From Paraburkholderia kururiensis JCM 10599 = LMG 19447 (GTDB lineage: Bacteria; Pseudomonadota; Gammaproteobacteria; Burkholderiales; Burkholderiaceae), in contig NZ_RJZE01000019.1 in NCBI RefSeq assembly GCF_003986935.1, forward strand, positions 112,293 to 176,292: a stretch of 64,000 nucleotides of DNA. The letters run 5' to 3'. Positions within the stretch are counted from its first letter, which is position 1. Each line of letters opens with the position of its first letter. Positions 31,620 to 41,782 of the stretch are shown here, in pieces. Under the pieces are notes generated by a model. It was given only the letters and a program-made list of their open reading frames with translations. It was not told the DNA's origin and did no database searches. A program made the translations under genes and the position numbers.

Positions 31620-32944
31620 CGTCTTTGCACGATCGGCACATCAAGCCGCTGATTCTCGCCGGGCTGAACGGCGACAACTGGCATCTCGAAGACTACGTTG
31701 CGCGCGGCGGTTACAAGCAGCTGCGCCGTATTCTCGAAGAGAAGATTCCGCCCGAGCAGGTCATTGCGGACGTGAAGGCGTCGGGTCTACGCGGCCGCGG
31801 CGGTGCGGGTTTCCCGACCGGCCTCAAGTGGAGCTTCATGCCGCGTCAGTTTCCCGGCCAGAAGTATCTCGTCTGCAACTCGGACGAAGGCGAACCGGGC
31901 ACGTTCAAGGATCGCGACATCCTGCGCTGGAATCCGCATTCGCTGATCGAGGGCATGGCCATCGGCGCGTACGCGATGGGCATTACCGTGGGCTACAACT
32001 ACATCCACGGCGAGATCTGGGAAGTCTACAAGCGCTTCGAAGAGGCGCTGGAAGAAGCGCGCCGCGCGGGCTTTCTCGGCAAGAACATCCTGGGGACGGA
32101 CTTCTCGTTCGACCTCTTCGCGCACCACGGTTACGGCGCGTACATCTGCGGCGAAGAAACGGCGCTGCTCGAGTCGCTGGAAGGCAAGAAGGGCCAGCCG
32201 CGCTTCAAGCCGCCGTTCCCGGCGAGCTTCGGCGTGTACGGCAAGCCGACCACGATCAACAACACCGAAACGTTCGCGGCCGTGCCGTTCCTGCTGGCCA
32301 TCGGTCCGCAGAATTACCTCGAACTCGGCAAGCCCAACAACGGTGGTACGAAGATCTTCTCGGTGTCCGGCGACGTCGAACGTCCTGGCAACTACGAAGT
32401 GCCGCTCGGCACCCCGTTTGCCACGCTGATGGAGCTTGCGGGCGGCATGCGCGGCGGCAAGAAGATCAAGGCGGTGATTCCGGGCGGCTCGTCGGCGCCG
32501 GTGATCCCGGGTGACATCATGATGCAAACCGACCTCGACTACGATTCGATCGCGAAGGCCGGTTCGATGCTCGGCTCGGGCGCCGTGATCGTGATGGACG
32601 AGACGCGCTGCATGGTGCGCTCGCTGCTGCGTCTGTCGTACTTCTATTACGAAGAGTCGTGCGGTCAATGCACGCCGTGCCGCGAAGGCACGGGCTGGCT
32701 CTACCGCGTGGTGCACCGTATCGAGCATGGTCTTGGCCGCAAGGAAGATCTGGATCTCCTGAACTCCGTGGCGGAAAACATCATGGGCCGTACGATCTGC
32801 GCGCTCGGCGATGCAGCCGCCATGCCGGTGCGCGGCATGCTCAAGCACTACTGGGACGAATTCGAATATCACGTGGCCAACAAGCGTTGCCTCGTTGGCG
32901 GTCATGCCGGTGCACCGGCGGCGCCGGAGACGGTGGCTGCGTAA
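31616..32944 (+). CDS. nuoF: NADH-quinone oxidoreductase subunit F
   Basis: A 442-residue NADH- and FMN-binding subunit. The NADH site GLRGRGGAGFPTGLKW is near residue 60, FMN-binding CNSDEGEPGTFKDR near 95, and GYGAYICGEETALLESLEGK (glycine-rich) near 170-190. The [4Fe-4S] N3 ligands are in SCGQCTPCREGTG (about 350) with a fourth Cys near 395. The start overlaps nuoE (ATGA at 31616) and has GAGGAA ahead of it. Confidence 0.97.
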   Translation: MTSLHDRHIKPLILAGLNGDNWHLEDYVARGGYKQLRRILEEKIPPEQVIADVKASGLRGRGGAGFPTGLKWSFMPRQFPGQKYLVCNSDEGEPGTFKDRDILRWNPHSLIEGMAIGAYAMGITVGYNYIHGEIWEVYKRFEEALEEARRAGFLGKNILGTDFSFDLFAHHGYGAYICGEETALLESLEGKKGQPRFKPPFPASFGVYGKPTTINNTETFAAVPFLLAIGPQNYLELGKPNNGGTKIFSVSGDVERPGNYEVPLGTPFATLMELAGGMRGGKKIKAVIPGGSSAPVIPGDIMMQTDLDYDSIAKAGSMLGSGAVIVMDETRCMVRSLLRLSYFYYEESCGQCTPCREGTGWLYRVVHRIEHGLGRKEDLDLLNSVAENIMGRTICALGDAAAMPVRGMLKHYWDEFEYHVANKRCLVGGHAGAPAAPETVAA

Positions 32945-33133
32945 GCGGGTTCCTGAGGCCGCCGCGAAGCGAGCGGTCGCAGGGGCGGGCCAGTGAGCGG
33001 CCGGCGGGAACAGCAACGAATGCAACGCGCGCAGCAGACACGGCCAGCGCGCCACACCGCAAATTCATCGCTGCAGCAGGCGATGGACGGGGCGAACGAT
33101 TGAGCGGTAACAGGTTAAGGATGATTGACCATC

Positions 33134-35476
33134 ATGGTTGAACTCGAAATAGACGGCAAGAAGGTCGAGGTGCCTGAAGGCAGCATGGTGATCCAGGCTG
33201 CGCACAAGGTCGATACCTACATTCCTCACTTCTGCTATCACAAGAAGCTGTCGATTGCGGCCAATTGCCGGATGTGTCTCGTCGAAGTCGAGAAGATGCC
33301 GAAGGCCGTGCCCGCGTGTGCCACGCCGGTGTCGCCCGGCATGGTCGTGCGCACCACCTCCGACAAGGCCGTGAAGGCCCAGCAGTCGGTGATGGAATTC
33401 CTGCTCATCAACCACCCGCTCGACTGCCCGATCTGCGATCAGGGCGGCGAATGCCAGTTGCAGGATCTCGCAGTGGGCTACGGCAAGTCGTCGTCGCGCT
33501 ACAGCGAAGAAAAGCGCGTGGTGTTCCACAAGAACGTCGGTCCACTGATCTCCATGGAAGAGATGACGCGCTGCATCCACTGCACGCGTTGCGTCCGCTT
33601 CGGCCAGGAAGTTGCCGGCGTAATGGAACTCGGCATGCTGGGCCGCGGCGAGCATTCGGAAATCACGTCGTTCGTCGGCAAGACCGTGGACTCGGAACTG
33701 TCGGGCAACATGATCGACCTGTGCCCGGTAGGCGCGCTCACGAGCAAGCCGTTCCGCTACAGCGCCCGCACGTGGGAACTGTCGCGCCGCAAGTCGGTGA
33801 GCCCGCACGATTCCGTCGGCGCAAACCTCGTGGTGCAGGTGAAGAACAACCGCGTCATGCGCGTGCTGCCGCTCGAAAACGAAGCGATCAACGAGTGCTG
33901 GATTTCGGACAAGGACCGCTTCTCGTACGAAGGCCTCAACAGCGACGAACGCCTCACGCGCCCGATGGTGAAGCAAGGCGGCCAGTGGATCGAGACGGAC
34001 TGGCAAACGGCGCTCGAATACGTGGTGAAGGGTCTGAAGGGCATCGCCGCCGACCATGGCGCGAATGCGCTCGCCACGCTCGCGAGCCCGCACAGCACGG
34101 TTGAAGAGCTTTATCTGCTGAAGCAACTGGCCAACGCCGTCGGTACGCCGAACGTCGATTTCCGTCTGCGCCAGTCGGATTTCTCGGCCCCGCTCGCGGG
34201 CGCACCGTGGCTAGGCACGAAGATCGCCGACCTCTCGACGCTCGACTCGGCGTTCGTGATCGGTTCGTTCCTGCGTCGCGATCATCCGCTGCTGGCCGCG
34301 CGTCTGCGCCAGGCCGCCAAGGGTGGCGCAAAGCTCACGCTGCTGCAGGCCACGAACGACGACTCGCTCATTCCGACCGCACAGCGCATCGTGGCGGCAC
34401 CGTCGGCATGGCTCGACGAGCTGGCCGGCATCGCGGCAGCCGTTGGTCAAGCGCGCGGTGTGAGCGTGCCCGAAGCGTTCGCGGGCGCCCAACCGTCCGA
34501 GGCGGCAAAGCAGGTTGCGGCATCGCTCGCAGCCGGCGAACGGCGTGTCGTGCTGCTTGGCAACAGCGCCGTGCAGCATCCCGAATTTGCACGCCTGCAC
34601 GCCGCAGCACAGTGGATTGCGGAGAACACCGGCGCAACGCTCGGTTTCCTCACCGAGGCGGCGAACACCGTGGGCGCGTACCTGGCCGGCGCGCTGCCGG
34701 GCGAGGGCGGCCTGAACGCGCGCGAAGCGTTCGAGCAGCCGCGCAAGGGCTATGTGCTGCTCAACGTCGAGCCCGAGTTCGATACGGCCAATCCGGCAGC
34801 GGCGCTGTCTGCGCTGAATCAGGCCGAGATGGTCGTCGTGCTGTCGCCGTTCAAGACCGGCGCGGAATACGCCGACGTCCTGCTGCCTATCGCGCCGTTC
34901 ACGGAAACGTCCGGCACGTTCGTCAACGCCGAAGCCACGGTGCAGTCGTTCAACGGTGTCGTGCGTCCGCTTGGCGACGCCCGCCCGGCCTGGAAGGTGC
35001 TGCGCGTGCTCGGCAGCCTGCTTGGCAAGCCGGGTTTCGAGTTCGATACGTCCGAAGAAGTGCGCACGGCTGCGCTGGGCGACGGCGACCTCACGTCGCG
35101 TCTGTCGAACAAGGCAAACGGCGCGATCGCACGTGCCGCAGGCGGTTCGGCGGCGAAGCCGGCCAACGGCGGCTTCGAACGCGTGTCCGATGTGCCGATC
35201 TACCACGCCGACCCGCTCGTGCGTCGTGCGCCGTCGCTGCATCTAACGATGGCGGCGAAGGCGGCCGGGACGGTGGGCCTGCCGGCAGCGCTCTTCGATC
35301 AGCTGGGTTTGAAGGACGGCGACGCGGTGCGCGTGCGCCAGGGCGATCGCTCGGTGCAGGCACCGGCGGTGCGCGACGCGAATCTTGCGCAGACGGTGGT
35401 GCGCGTGCCGGCGGCAACGCCCGCCGGTGCGGCGCTGGGCAGCCTGTTCGGTGAACTGCTGGTGGAGAAGGCGTAA
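33134..35476 (+). CDS. nuoG: NADH-quinone oxidoreductase subunit G
   Basis: A 780-residue 75-kDa homologue. The N-terminal [2Fe-2S] N1b ligands are in FCYHKKLSIAANCRMCLVE (about 32-50). N5 and N4 ligands are in HPLDCPICDQGGECQLQD (about 95-110) and CIHCTRCVRFGQEVAG (about 145-160), followed by a molybdopterin-oxidoreductase-like C-terminal domain without cofactor ligands. Start ATG at 33134; a TTG at 33125 sits closer to AAGGA and could be used. A 189-bp gap after nuoF breaks an otherwise tight operon. Confidence 0.96.
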   Translation: MVELEIDGKKVEVPEGSMVIQAAHKVDTYIPHFCYHKKLSIAANCRMCLVEVEKMPKAVPACATPVSPGMVVRTTSDKAVKAQQSVMEFLLINHPLDCPICDQGGECQLQDLAVGYGKSSSRYSEEKRVVFHKNVGPLISMEEMTRCIHCTRCVRFGQEVAGVMELGMLGRGEHSEITSFVGKTVDSELSGNMIDLCPVGALTSKPFRYSARTWELSRRKSVSPHDSVGANLVVQVKNNRVMRVLPLENEAINECWISDKDRFSYEGLNSDERLTRPMVKQGGQWIETDWQTALEYVVKGLKGIAADHGANALATLASPHSTVEELYLLKQLANAVGTPNVDFRLRQSDFSAPLAGAPWLGTKIADLSTLDSAFVIGSFLRRDHPLLAARLRQAAKGGAKLTLLQATNDDSLIPTAQRIVAAPSAWLDELAGIAAAVGQARGVSVPEAFAGAQPSEAAKQVAASLAAGERRVVLLGNSAVQHPEFARLHAAAQWIAENTGATLGFLTEAANTVGAYLAGALPGEGGLNAREAFEQPRKGYVLLNVEPEFDTANPAAALSALNQAEMVVVLSPFKTGAEYADVLLPIAPFTETSGTFVNAEATVQSFNGVVRPLGDARPAWKVLRVLGSLLGKPGFEFDTSEEVRTAALGDGDLTSRLSNKANGAIARAAGGSAAKPANGGFERVSDVPIYHADPLVRRAPSLHLTMAAKAAGTVGLPAALFDQLGLKDGDAVRVRQGDRSVQAPAVRDANLAQTVVRVPAATPAGAALGSLFGELLVEKA

Positions 35477-36541
35477 ATGAGCTTGTTCGATACGATCAAC
35501 GCAGGCGGCAGCCAGTTGCTGGGTGTGGCGTGGCCCACGGTGTGGGCACTCGTGCGCATCCTGGTGGTGGCGGTGGTGATCCTGCTGTGCGTCGCGTACC
35601 TGATCCTCTGGGAGCGCAAGCTCATCGGCTGGATGCATGTGCGTATTGGCCCGAACCGTGTGGGTCCCGCAGGTCTTCTGCAGCCTATCGCAGACGTGCT
35701 GAAGCTGCTGCTGAAGGAAGTGATCCAGCCCGCGCAGGCAAGCCGCTGGACTTACCTGATTGCTCCGATCATGACCGTGGTGCCGGCGTTCGCCGTGTGG
35801 GCCGTGATTCCGTTCCAGGCAGGCGCTGTGCTCGGCAACATCAACGCGGGTCTGCTGTACGCAATCGCAATCTCGTCGATTGGCGTCTACGGCGTGATTC
35901 TCGCGGGCTGGGCGTCCAACTCGAAGTACGCCTTCCTTGGCGCCATGCGTGCCGCAGCGCAGATGGTCTCGTACGAAATCGCCATGGGCTTCGCGCTCGT
36001 GGTCGTTCTGATGACCTCGGGCAGCCTCAACCTCTCGGACATCGTCAACTCGCAGGAACGCGGTTTCTTCGCCGATCACGGCGTGGCACTGCTCTCGTGG
36101 AACTGGCTGCCGCTCCTGCCGATGTTCGTCGTGTACTTCATCTCGGGCATCGCCGAAACGAACCGCCACCCGTTCGACGTGGTGGAAGGGGAGTCGGAAA
36201 TCGTCGCGGGCCACATGATCGACTACTCGGGTATGGCGTTCGCGCTGTTCTTCCTCGCCGAGTACATCAACATGATCGTGATCTCGGCCTTGGCTTCGAC
36301 GCTGTTCCTCGGCGGCTGGAGCGCACCGTTCGGCTTCCTGTCGTTCATCCCGGGCGTGTTCTGGCTGGTGCTGAAAGTCTTTTTCCTGCTGTCGGTATTC
36401 ATCTGGGCGCGTGCCACGTTCCCGCGCTACCGCTACGACCAGATCATGCGTCTCGGCTGGAAGGTGTTCATTCCGGTGTGCTGTGTCTGGCTGGTGGTGG
36501 TCGGCTTCTGGATCATGTCGCCGCTGAATATCTGGAAATAA
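35477..36541 (+). CDS. nuoH: NADH-quinone oxidoreductase subunit H
   Basis: A 354-residue membrane subunit with eight TM helices that links the quinone pocket to the proton channels. Conserved IGPNRVGPAGLLQPIAD (about residues 55-72), GWASNSKYAFLGAMR (about 135) and the acidic loop AETNRHPFDVVEGESEIVAG (about 225-245) are present. Its ATG directly follows the nuoG stop. Confidence 0.96.
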   Translation: MSLFDTINAGGSQLLGVAWPTVWALVRILVVAVVILLCVAYLILWERKLIGWMHVRIGPNRVGPAGLLQPIADVLKLLLKEVIQPAQASRWTYLIAPIMTVVPAFAVWAVIPFQAGAVLGNINAGLLYAIAISSIGVYGVILAGWASNSKYAFLGAMRAAAQMVSYEIAMGFALVVVLMTSGSLNLSDIVNSQERGFFADHGVALLSWNWLPLLPMFVVYFISGIAETNRHPFDVVEGESEIVAGHMIDYSGMAFALFFLAEYINMIVISALASTLFLGGWSAPFGFLSFIPGVFWLVLKVFFLLSVFIWARATFPRYRYDQIMRLGWKVFIPVCCVWLVVVGFWIMSPLNIWK

Positions 36542-36556
36542 AGGGCGGATGAACCC

Positions 36557-37045
36557 ATGACCGCAATCCAAAACTTCTTCAAGACCTTCTTTCTCACCGA
36601 GCTGCTCAAGGGCCTCGCGCTGACGGGACGTTACACGTTCCGGCGCAAGTTCACGGTGCAGTTCCCCGAAGAGAAGACGCCTATTTCGCCGCGCTTTCGC
36701 GGGCTGCACGCACTGCGCCGCTACGAGAACGGCGAAGAGCGCTGCATCGCGTGCAAGCTGTGCGAAGCGGTGTGCCCGGCGCTCGCCATCACGATCGAGT
36801 CTGAAACGCGCGCGGACAACACGCGCCGCACGACGCGCTACGACATCGACCTGACCAAGTGCATTTTCTGTGGCTTCTGCGAAGAGAGCTGCCCCGTCGA
36901 TTCGATCGTCGAGACGCACATTCTCGAATATCACGGCGAGAAGCGCGGCGATCTGTATTTCACGAAAGACATGCTGCTGGCCGTGGGCGATCGCTATGAA
37001 GCGCAGATCGCCGCGAACAAGGCAGCGGACGCGCCGTACCGTTGA
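36557..37045 (+). CDS. nuoI: NADH-quinone oxidoreductase subunit I
   Basis: A 162-residue ferredoxin-like subunit with two [4Fe-4S] clusters (N6a, N6b). Ligand motifs are CIACKLCEAVCP (about residues 60-72) and CIFCGFCEESCP (about 100-112), with the typical N-terminal amphipathic helix. 173 bp of GC-rich sequence with no evident gene follows before nuoJ. Confidence 0.97.
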   Translation: MTAIQNFFKTFFLTELLKGLALTGRYTFRRKFTVQFPEEKTPISPRFRGLHALRRYENGEERCIACKLCEAVCPALAITIESETRADNTRRTTRYDIDLTKCIFCGFCEESCPVDSIVETHILEYHGEKRGDLYFTKDMLLAVGDRYEAQIAANKAADAPYR

Positions 37046-37218
37046 TTTCAGTTTGATGCTCGATCGGCCCGCGGTCCGGGCCGGCTGCAGGGCCCGCGCG
37101 GTGTAGCTCACGCGCGAAGCCTCAGCCCGACCGCCGCGGCGCGGTGCCCCTGTGCCAGCCCGTGCCGCGCGTCCGACGACAACAAGCCTCACGATGGCCT
37201 AACGATGAACCGGTAATC

Positions 37219-37875
37219 ATGGAATTCACGACCGTACTGTTCTACATCTTCGCGCTGCTCCTGACGGTGTCAGGGCTGAAGGTGATCACCTCGCGCAACC
37301 CGGTGTCCTCCGCGCTGTTCCTCGTGCTCGCGTTCTTCAACGCGGCCGCGATCTGGATGCTGCTCGAGGCCGAATTCCTCGCCATCCTGCTGGTGCTCGT
37401 CTACGTGGGCGCGGTGATGGTGCTGTTCCTGTTCGTCGTGATGATGCTCGACATCAATCTCGACGTACTGCGGCGCGACTTCCGGCGCTTCGTGCCGATG
37501 GCCACCGTGGTAGGCGCGATCATCGTGATCGAGACCGCGCTGATCCTCTGGCACGGCTACGGTGCCACGACCACGCCGGTGCGCGATACGGCTGCGGCTG
37601 CCGCTCTGGGCTCCATGCCGAACACGCGCCTGATCGGCCGGATCATTTACTCGGAATACATCTTCGCATTCGAAGTGGCGGGCCTCGTGCTGCTCGTGGC
37701 GATCATTGCCGCGATCGCGCTGACCGCGCGCCATCTCAAGACCCGCAAACGTCAGGTGGTGTCGGAGCAGGTGCACGTGCGGCGTGAAGACCGCGTGCGC
37801 CTTGTGAAGATGCCGGCCGAGAAGGCCGCACCCGAACCGGTTGCGGGAGAAACTGCGCCCGGCAGCAACAGCTGA
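37219..37875 (+). CDS. nuoJ: NADH-quinone oxidoreductase subunit J
   Basis: A 218-residue membrane subunit with five TM helices. VYVGAVMVLFLFVVMMLDI (about residues 58-76) is the conserved helix that pi-bulges during turnover. A basic, then Glu/Pro-rich C-terminal tail is cytoplasmic. The start MEFTTVLFY was chosen over an upstream in-frame ATG that lacks hydrophobic or conserved sequence. Confidence 0.95.
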   Translation: MEFTTVLFYIFALLLTVSGLKVITSRNPVSSALFLVLAFFNAAAIWMLLEAEFLAILLVLVYVGAVMVLFLFVVMMLDINLDVLRRDFRRFVPMATVVGAIIVIETALILWHGYGATTTPVRDTAAAAALGSMPNTRLIGRIIYSEYIFAFEVAGLVLLVAIIAAIALTARHLKTRKRQVVSEQVHVRREDRVRLVKMPAEKAAPEPVAGETAPGSNS

Positions 37876-37892
37876 GCGAGGAGGAGAAAAAC

Positions 37893-38198
37893 ATGTTGAC
37901 CCTTGCCCATTACCTCGTGCTCGGCGCGATCCTGTTCGCGATCGCTGTCGTCGGCATTTTCCTGAACCGTCGCAACATCATCATCATCCTGATGGCGATC
38001 GAGCTGATGCTGCTGGCGGTGAACACCAATTTCGTCGCGTTCTCGCATTACCTCGGCGACGTGCATGGCCAGATCTTCGTGTTCTTCGTGCTGACAGTGG
38101 CAGCAGCGGAGGCGGCGATCGGTCTCGCCATTCTGGTGACCCTGTTCCGTAGCCTCGACACGATCAACGTCGAGGACCTCGATCAGCTCAAAGGTTAA
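37893..38198 (+). CDS. nuoK: NADH-quinone oxidoreductase subunit K
   Basis: A 101-residue subunit with three TM helices. The conserved membrane Glu residues lie in LMAIELMLLAVN and AAEAAIGLAIL (about residues 36 and 72). GAGGAG lies ahead of the ATG. Confidence 0.97.
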   Translation: MLTLAHYLVLGAILFAIAVVGIFLNRRNIIIILMAIELMLLAVNTNFVAFSHYLGDVHGQIFVFFVLTVAAAEAAIGLAILVTLFRSLDTINVEDLDQLKG

Positions 38199-38215
38199 TT
38201 TCAGGCAAGGCTGTT

Positions 38216-40252
38216 ATGTCCACGACACTCAATGAAAACCTGCTGCTGGCCATCCCGCTCGCGCCGCTTGTCGGGTCGCTGATCGCGGGTCTGTTCGGGA
38301 AGACAGTGGGGCGGGCGGGTGCCCACACGGTCACGATTCTCGGCGTCGCGATCTCGTTCGTGCTTTCGGCCATCGTGTTCCTCGACGTACTGAACGGCGC
38401 AAGCTTCAACGCGACGATCTACGAGTGGATGTCGGTGCATGGCCTGAAGTTCGAGATCGGCTTCCTCGTCGATTCGCTCACGGCGATGATGATGTGCGTG
38501 GTGACCTTCGTGTCGCTGATGGTGCACATCTACACCATCGGCTACATGGCGGAAGAAGACGGCTACCAGCGCTTCTTCTCGTACATCTCGCTGTTCACGT
38601 TCTCGATGCTGATGCTCGTCATGAGCAACAACTTCCTGCAGCTGTTCTTCGGCTGGGAAGCGGTGGGTCTTGTGTCGTACCTGCTGATCGGCTTCTACTT
38701 CACGCGTGAAAGCGCGATTTACGCGAACATGAAGGCGTTCCTCGTGAACCGCGTGGGCGACTTCGGCTTCCTGCTCGGCATCGGCCTGCTGCTCGCGTTC
38801 GCGGGCTCGCTCAATTACGGCGACGTGTTCGCGAAGCGCAACGAACTGGCCGCACTCGCGTTCCCGGGCACGCACTGGGGCCTCCTGACCGTCGCCTGTA
38901 TCTGCCTCTTCATCGGCGCGATGGGTAAGTCGGCGCAGTTCCCGCTGCACGTCTGGCTGCCGGACTCGATGGAAGGCCCGACGCCTATTTCCGCGCTGAT
39001 TCACGCGGCGACCATGGTGACGGCCGGCATCTTCATGGTGACGCGCATGTCGCCGCTCTTCGAACTCTCGGATGCGGCGCTCTCGTTCATCACGGTGATC
39101 GGTGCCATCACGGCGCTCTTCATGGGCTTCCTCGGCATCGTGCAGAACGACATCAAGCGTGTGGTGGCGTACTCCACGCTTTCGCAGCTCGGCTACATGA
39201 CGGTCGCGCTGGGCGTGTCGGCCTACCCGGTCGGCGTGTTCCACCTCATGACCCACGCGTTCTTCAAGGCGCTGCTGTTCCTTGGCGCCGGTTCCGTGAT
39301 CATCGGCATGCACCACGATCAGGACATGCGCAACATGGGCGGCCTGCGCAAGTACATGCCGATCACGTGGATCACGTCGCTGATCGGCTCGCTCGCGCTG
39401 ATCGGTACGCCGTTCTTCTCGGGCTTCTACTCGAAAGATTCGATCATCGACGCGGTCAAGCTCTCGCATCTGCCGGGCTCGGGCTTTGCCTACTTCGCCG
39501 TGACGGCGAGCGTGTTCGTGACGGCGCTGTACTCGTTCCGGATGTACTTCATGGTGTTCCACGGCGAGGAGCGTTTCCGCCATCCGAAGGACTACGGCAA
39601 TGGCCATGGCGCTGAGTCGTCCGCGCACGGCCACGAGCATGAGCACCACGTTCACGTGCCGCACGAAACGCCGTGGGTGGTGTGGCTGCCGCTCGTGCTG
39701 CTGGCGATTCCGTCGGTGGTGATCGGCGCGATTGCGATTGGCCCGATGCTGTACGGCGACTTCTTCCAGCACGGCGTGGCGTTCGACAAGGTGATCGAAA
39801 TTTCGTCGAGCCACCCGGCGCTGGCCGAGATGGCCGAAGAATTCCACGGCTGGCTGGATCTGGGTCTGCACGCGGTGACGGGGCTGCCCATGTGGCTCGC
39901 GCTGGCCGGCGTGGTGGTGGCCTGGTTCCTGTACCTGAAGCGTCCTGATCTGCCGGCGGTGATCCGCAGCAAGTTCGGCCCGATCTACACGCTGCTGGAC
40001 AACAAGTACTACATGGACAAGATCAACGAAGTCGTGTTCGCGCGGGGTGCGGTGGCGATTGGCCGCGGACTCTGGAAAGAGGGCGACGTCGTGGTCATCG
40101 ACGGTCTCGTCAACGGGAGCGCGCGTTTTATCGGCTGGTTTGCGAGCGTGATCCGTTTCCTCCAATCCGGCTACATCTATCACTACGCGTTTGCCATGAT
40201 TATCGGCATGTTGGGGCTCCTGACCCTGTTTGTAACGCTTAGCGGCAAATAA
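38216..40252 (+). CDS. nuoL: NADH-quinone oxidoreductase subunit L
   Basis: A 678-residue antiporter-like subunit at the distal end of the membrane arm, with about 16 TM helices and the long lateral helix at the C-terminus. Key motifs: FFGWEAVGLVSYLLIGFY (catalytic Glu about 144), MGKSAQFPLHVWLPDSMEGPTP (Lys about 230, here MGKSAQFPLHVWLPD and MEGPTPISALIHAATMV) and a His-rich loop near 470-480 (HGAESSAHGHEHEHHVH) of unknown purpose. Confidence 0.96.
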   Translation: MSTTLNENLLLAIPLAPLVGSLIAGLFGKTVGRAGAHTVTILGVAISFVLSAIVFLDVLNGASFNATIYEWMSVHGLKFEIGFLVDSLTAMMMCVVTFVSLMVHIYTIGYMAEEDGYQRFFSYISLFTFSMLMLVMSNNFLQLFFGWEAVGLVSYLLIGFYFTRESAIYANMKAFLVNRVGDFGFLLGIGLLLAFAGSLNYGDVFAKRNELAALAFPGTHWGLLTVACICLFIGAMGKSAQFPLHVWLPDSMEGPTPISALIHAATMVTAGIFMVTRMSPLFELSDAALSFITVIGAITALFMGFLGIVQNDIKRVVAYSTLSQLGYMTVALGVSAYPVGVFHLMTHAFFKALLFLGAGSVIIGMHHDQDMRNMGGLRKYMPITWITSLIGSLALIGTPFFSGFYSKDSIIDAVKLSHLPGSGFAYFAVTASVFVTALYSFRMYFMVFHGEERFRHPKDYGNGHGAESSAHGHEHEHHVHVPHETPWVVWLPLVLLAIPSVVIGAIAIGPMLYGDFFQHGVAFDKVIEISSSHPALAEMAEEFHGWLDLGLHAVTGLPMWLALAGVVVAWFLYLKRPDLPAVIRSKFGPIYTLLDNKYYMDKINEVVFARGAVAIGRGLWKEGDVVVIDGLVNGSARFIGWFASVIRFLQSGYIYHYAFAMIIGMLGLLTLFVTLSGK

Positions 40253-40266
40253 GGCGAGGGACACGA

Positions 40267-41757
40267 ATGCATACTTATCCGCTTCTCAGTATCGCCATCT
40301 GGATGCCGATTGTTTTCGGGCTCGTCATCCTGGCGATCGGGTCCGACAAGAATCCGGGGCCGGCGCGATGGATCGCGCTCGTGGGGTCGATCCTGAGCTT
40401 CATCGTCACGATTCCGCTGTTCACGCAGTTCGACGCCAGCACGGCGGCGATGCAGTTCGTCGAGCAGTCCACCTGGATCGAACGCTTCAACATTTCGTAC
40501 CACCTGGGCGTGGACGGCATCTCGATGTGGTTTGTCGTGCTGACCGCGCTCATCACGGTGATCGTCGTGATCGCCGGGTGGGAAGTCATCACGAAGAACG
40601 TCTCGCAGTACCTGGCGGCCTTCCTGATCCTCTCCGGCATCATGGTGGGCGTGTTCAGCGCGCAGGACGGCATGCTGTTCTACGTGTTCTTCGAAGCCAC
40701 CCTGATTCCGATGTACATCATCATCGGCGTGTGGGGCGGCCCGAACCGCGTCTATGCCGCGTTCAAGTTCTTCCTGTACACGCTGGCCGGCTCGCTCCTG
40801 ATGCTGGTCGCGCTGCTGTACCTGTACACGCAGACGGGCACGTTCGACCTCGCCTCGTGGCAGGCCGCGAAGATCGCGATGACGCCGCAGATCCTGCTCT
40901 TCATTGCCTTCTTCCTTGCCTTCGCCGTGAAGGTGCCGATGTGGCCGGTGCACACGTGGTTGCCTGACGCCCACGTGGAAGCGCCCACGGGCGGCTCGGT
41001 CGTGCTGGCGGCGATCATGCTGAAGCTCGGCGCCTACGGTTTCCTGCGTTTTTCGCTGCCGGTCACGCCGGACGCGAGCCACTTCCTCGCGCCGGTCATC
41101 ATCACGCTTTCGCTGATCGCGGTGATCTACATCGGCCTCGTGGCGATGGTGCAGGCCGACATGAAGAAACTGGTCGCGTATTCGTCGATCGCGCACATGG
41201 GCTTCGTTACGCTCGGCTTCTTCATCTTCAGCCAACTGGGTGTGGAAGGCGCGATCGTGCAGATGATCTCGCACGGCTTCGTGTCGGGCGCCATGTTCCT
41301 GTGCATCGGCGTGCTCTACGACCGCGTGCACTCGCGTCAGATCGCGGACTACGGTGGCGTCGTGAACACGATGCCGAAGTTTGCGGCGCTCGCCATGCTG
41401 TTCTCGATGGCCAACTGTGGCTTGCCGGGTACCTCGGGTTTCGTGGGCGAATTCATGGTGATTCTGGCCGCTGTCCAGTTCAATTTCTGGATTGCGTTCG
41501 GCGCAGCGTTCACGCTGATTCTCGGCGCGGCCTACACGCTGTGGATGTACAAGCGCGTCTACTTCGGCGCCGTGGCCAACGATCACGTGAAGGAACTCAA
41601 GGACGTGAACCGCCGCGAGTACTTCATGCTGGCTATCCTCGCGCTGCTGACGCTGTATATGGGCATCTATCCGAAGCCCTTTACCGATGTGATGCACGTC
41701 TCCGTGGATAACCTCCTCTCCCACGTGGCGCAGTCGAAACTGCCGTTGTCGCAGTAA
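40267..41757 (+). CDS. nuoM: NADH-quinone oxidoreductase subunit M
   Basis: A 496-residue antiporter-like proton-pumping subunit. YVFFEATLIPMYIIIGVWG (catalytic Glu about 144), KVPMWPVHTWLPDAHVEAPT (about 235-250) and KKLVAYSSIAHMGFV (about 305) are intact. It follows nuoL by 14 bp. Confidence 0.96.
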   Translation: MHTYPLLSIAIWMPIVFGLVILAIGSDKNPGPARWIALVGSILSFIVTIPLFTQFDASTAAMQFVEQSTWIERFNISYHLGVDGISMWFVVLTALITVIVVIAGWEVITKNVSQYLAAFLILSGIMVGVFSAQDGMLFYVFFEATLIPMYIIIGVWGGPNRVYAAFKFFLYTLAGSLLMLVALLYLYTQTGTFDLASWQAAKIAMTPQILLFIAFFLAFAVKVPMWPVHTWLPDAHVEAPTGGSVVLAAIMLKLGAYGFLRFSLPVTPDASHFLAPVIITLSLIAVIYIGLVAMVQADMKKLVAYSSIAHMGFVTLGFFIFSQLGVEGAIVQMISHGFVSGAMFLCIGVLYDRVHSRQIADYGGVVNTMPKFAALAMLFSMANCGLPGTSGFVGEFMVILAAVQFNFWIAFGAAFTLILGAAYTLWMYKRVYFGAVANDHVKELKDVNRREYFMLAILALLTLYMGIYPKPFTDVMHVSVDNLLSHVAQSKLPLSQ

Positions 41758-41782
41758 TACAGAGCGGAGGATCTAAGACATC

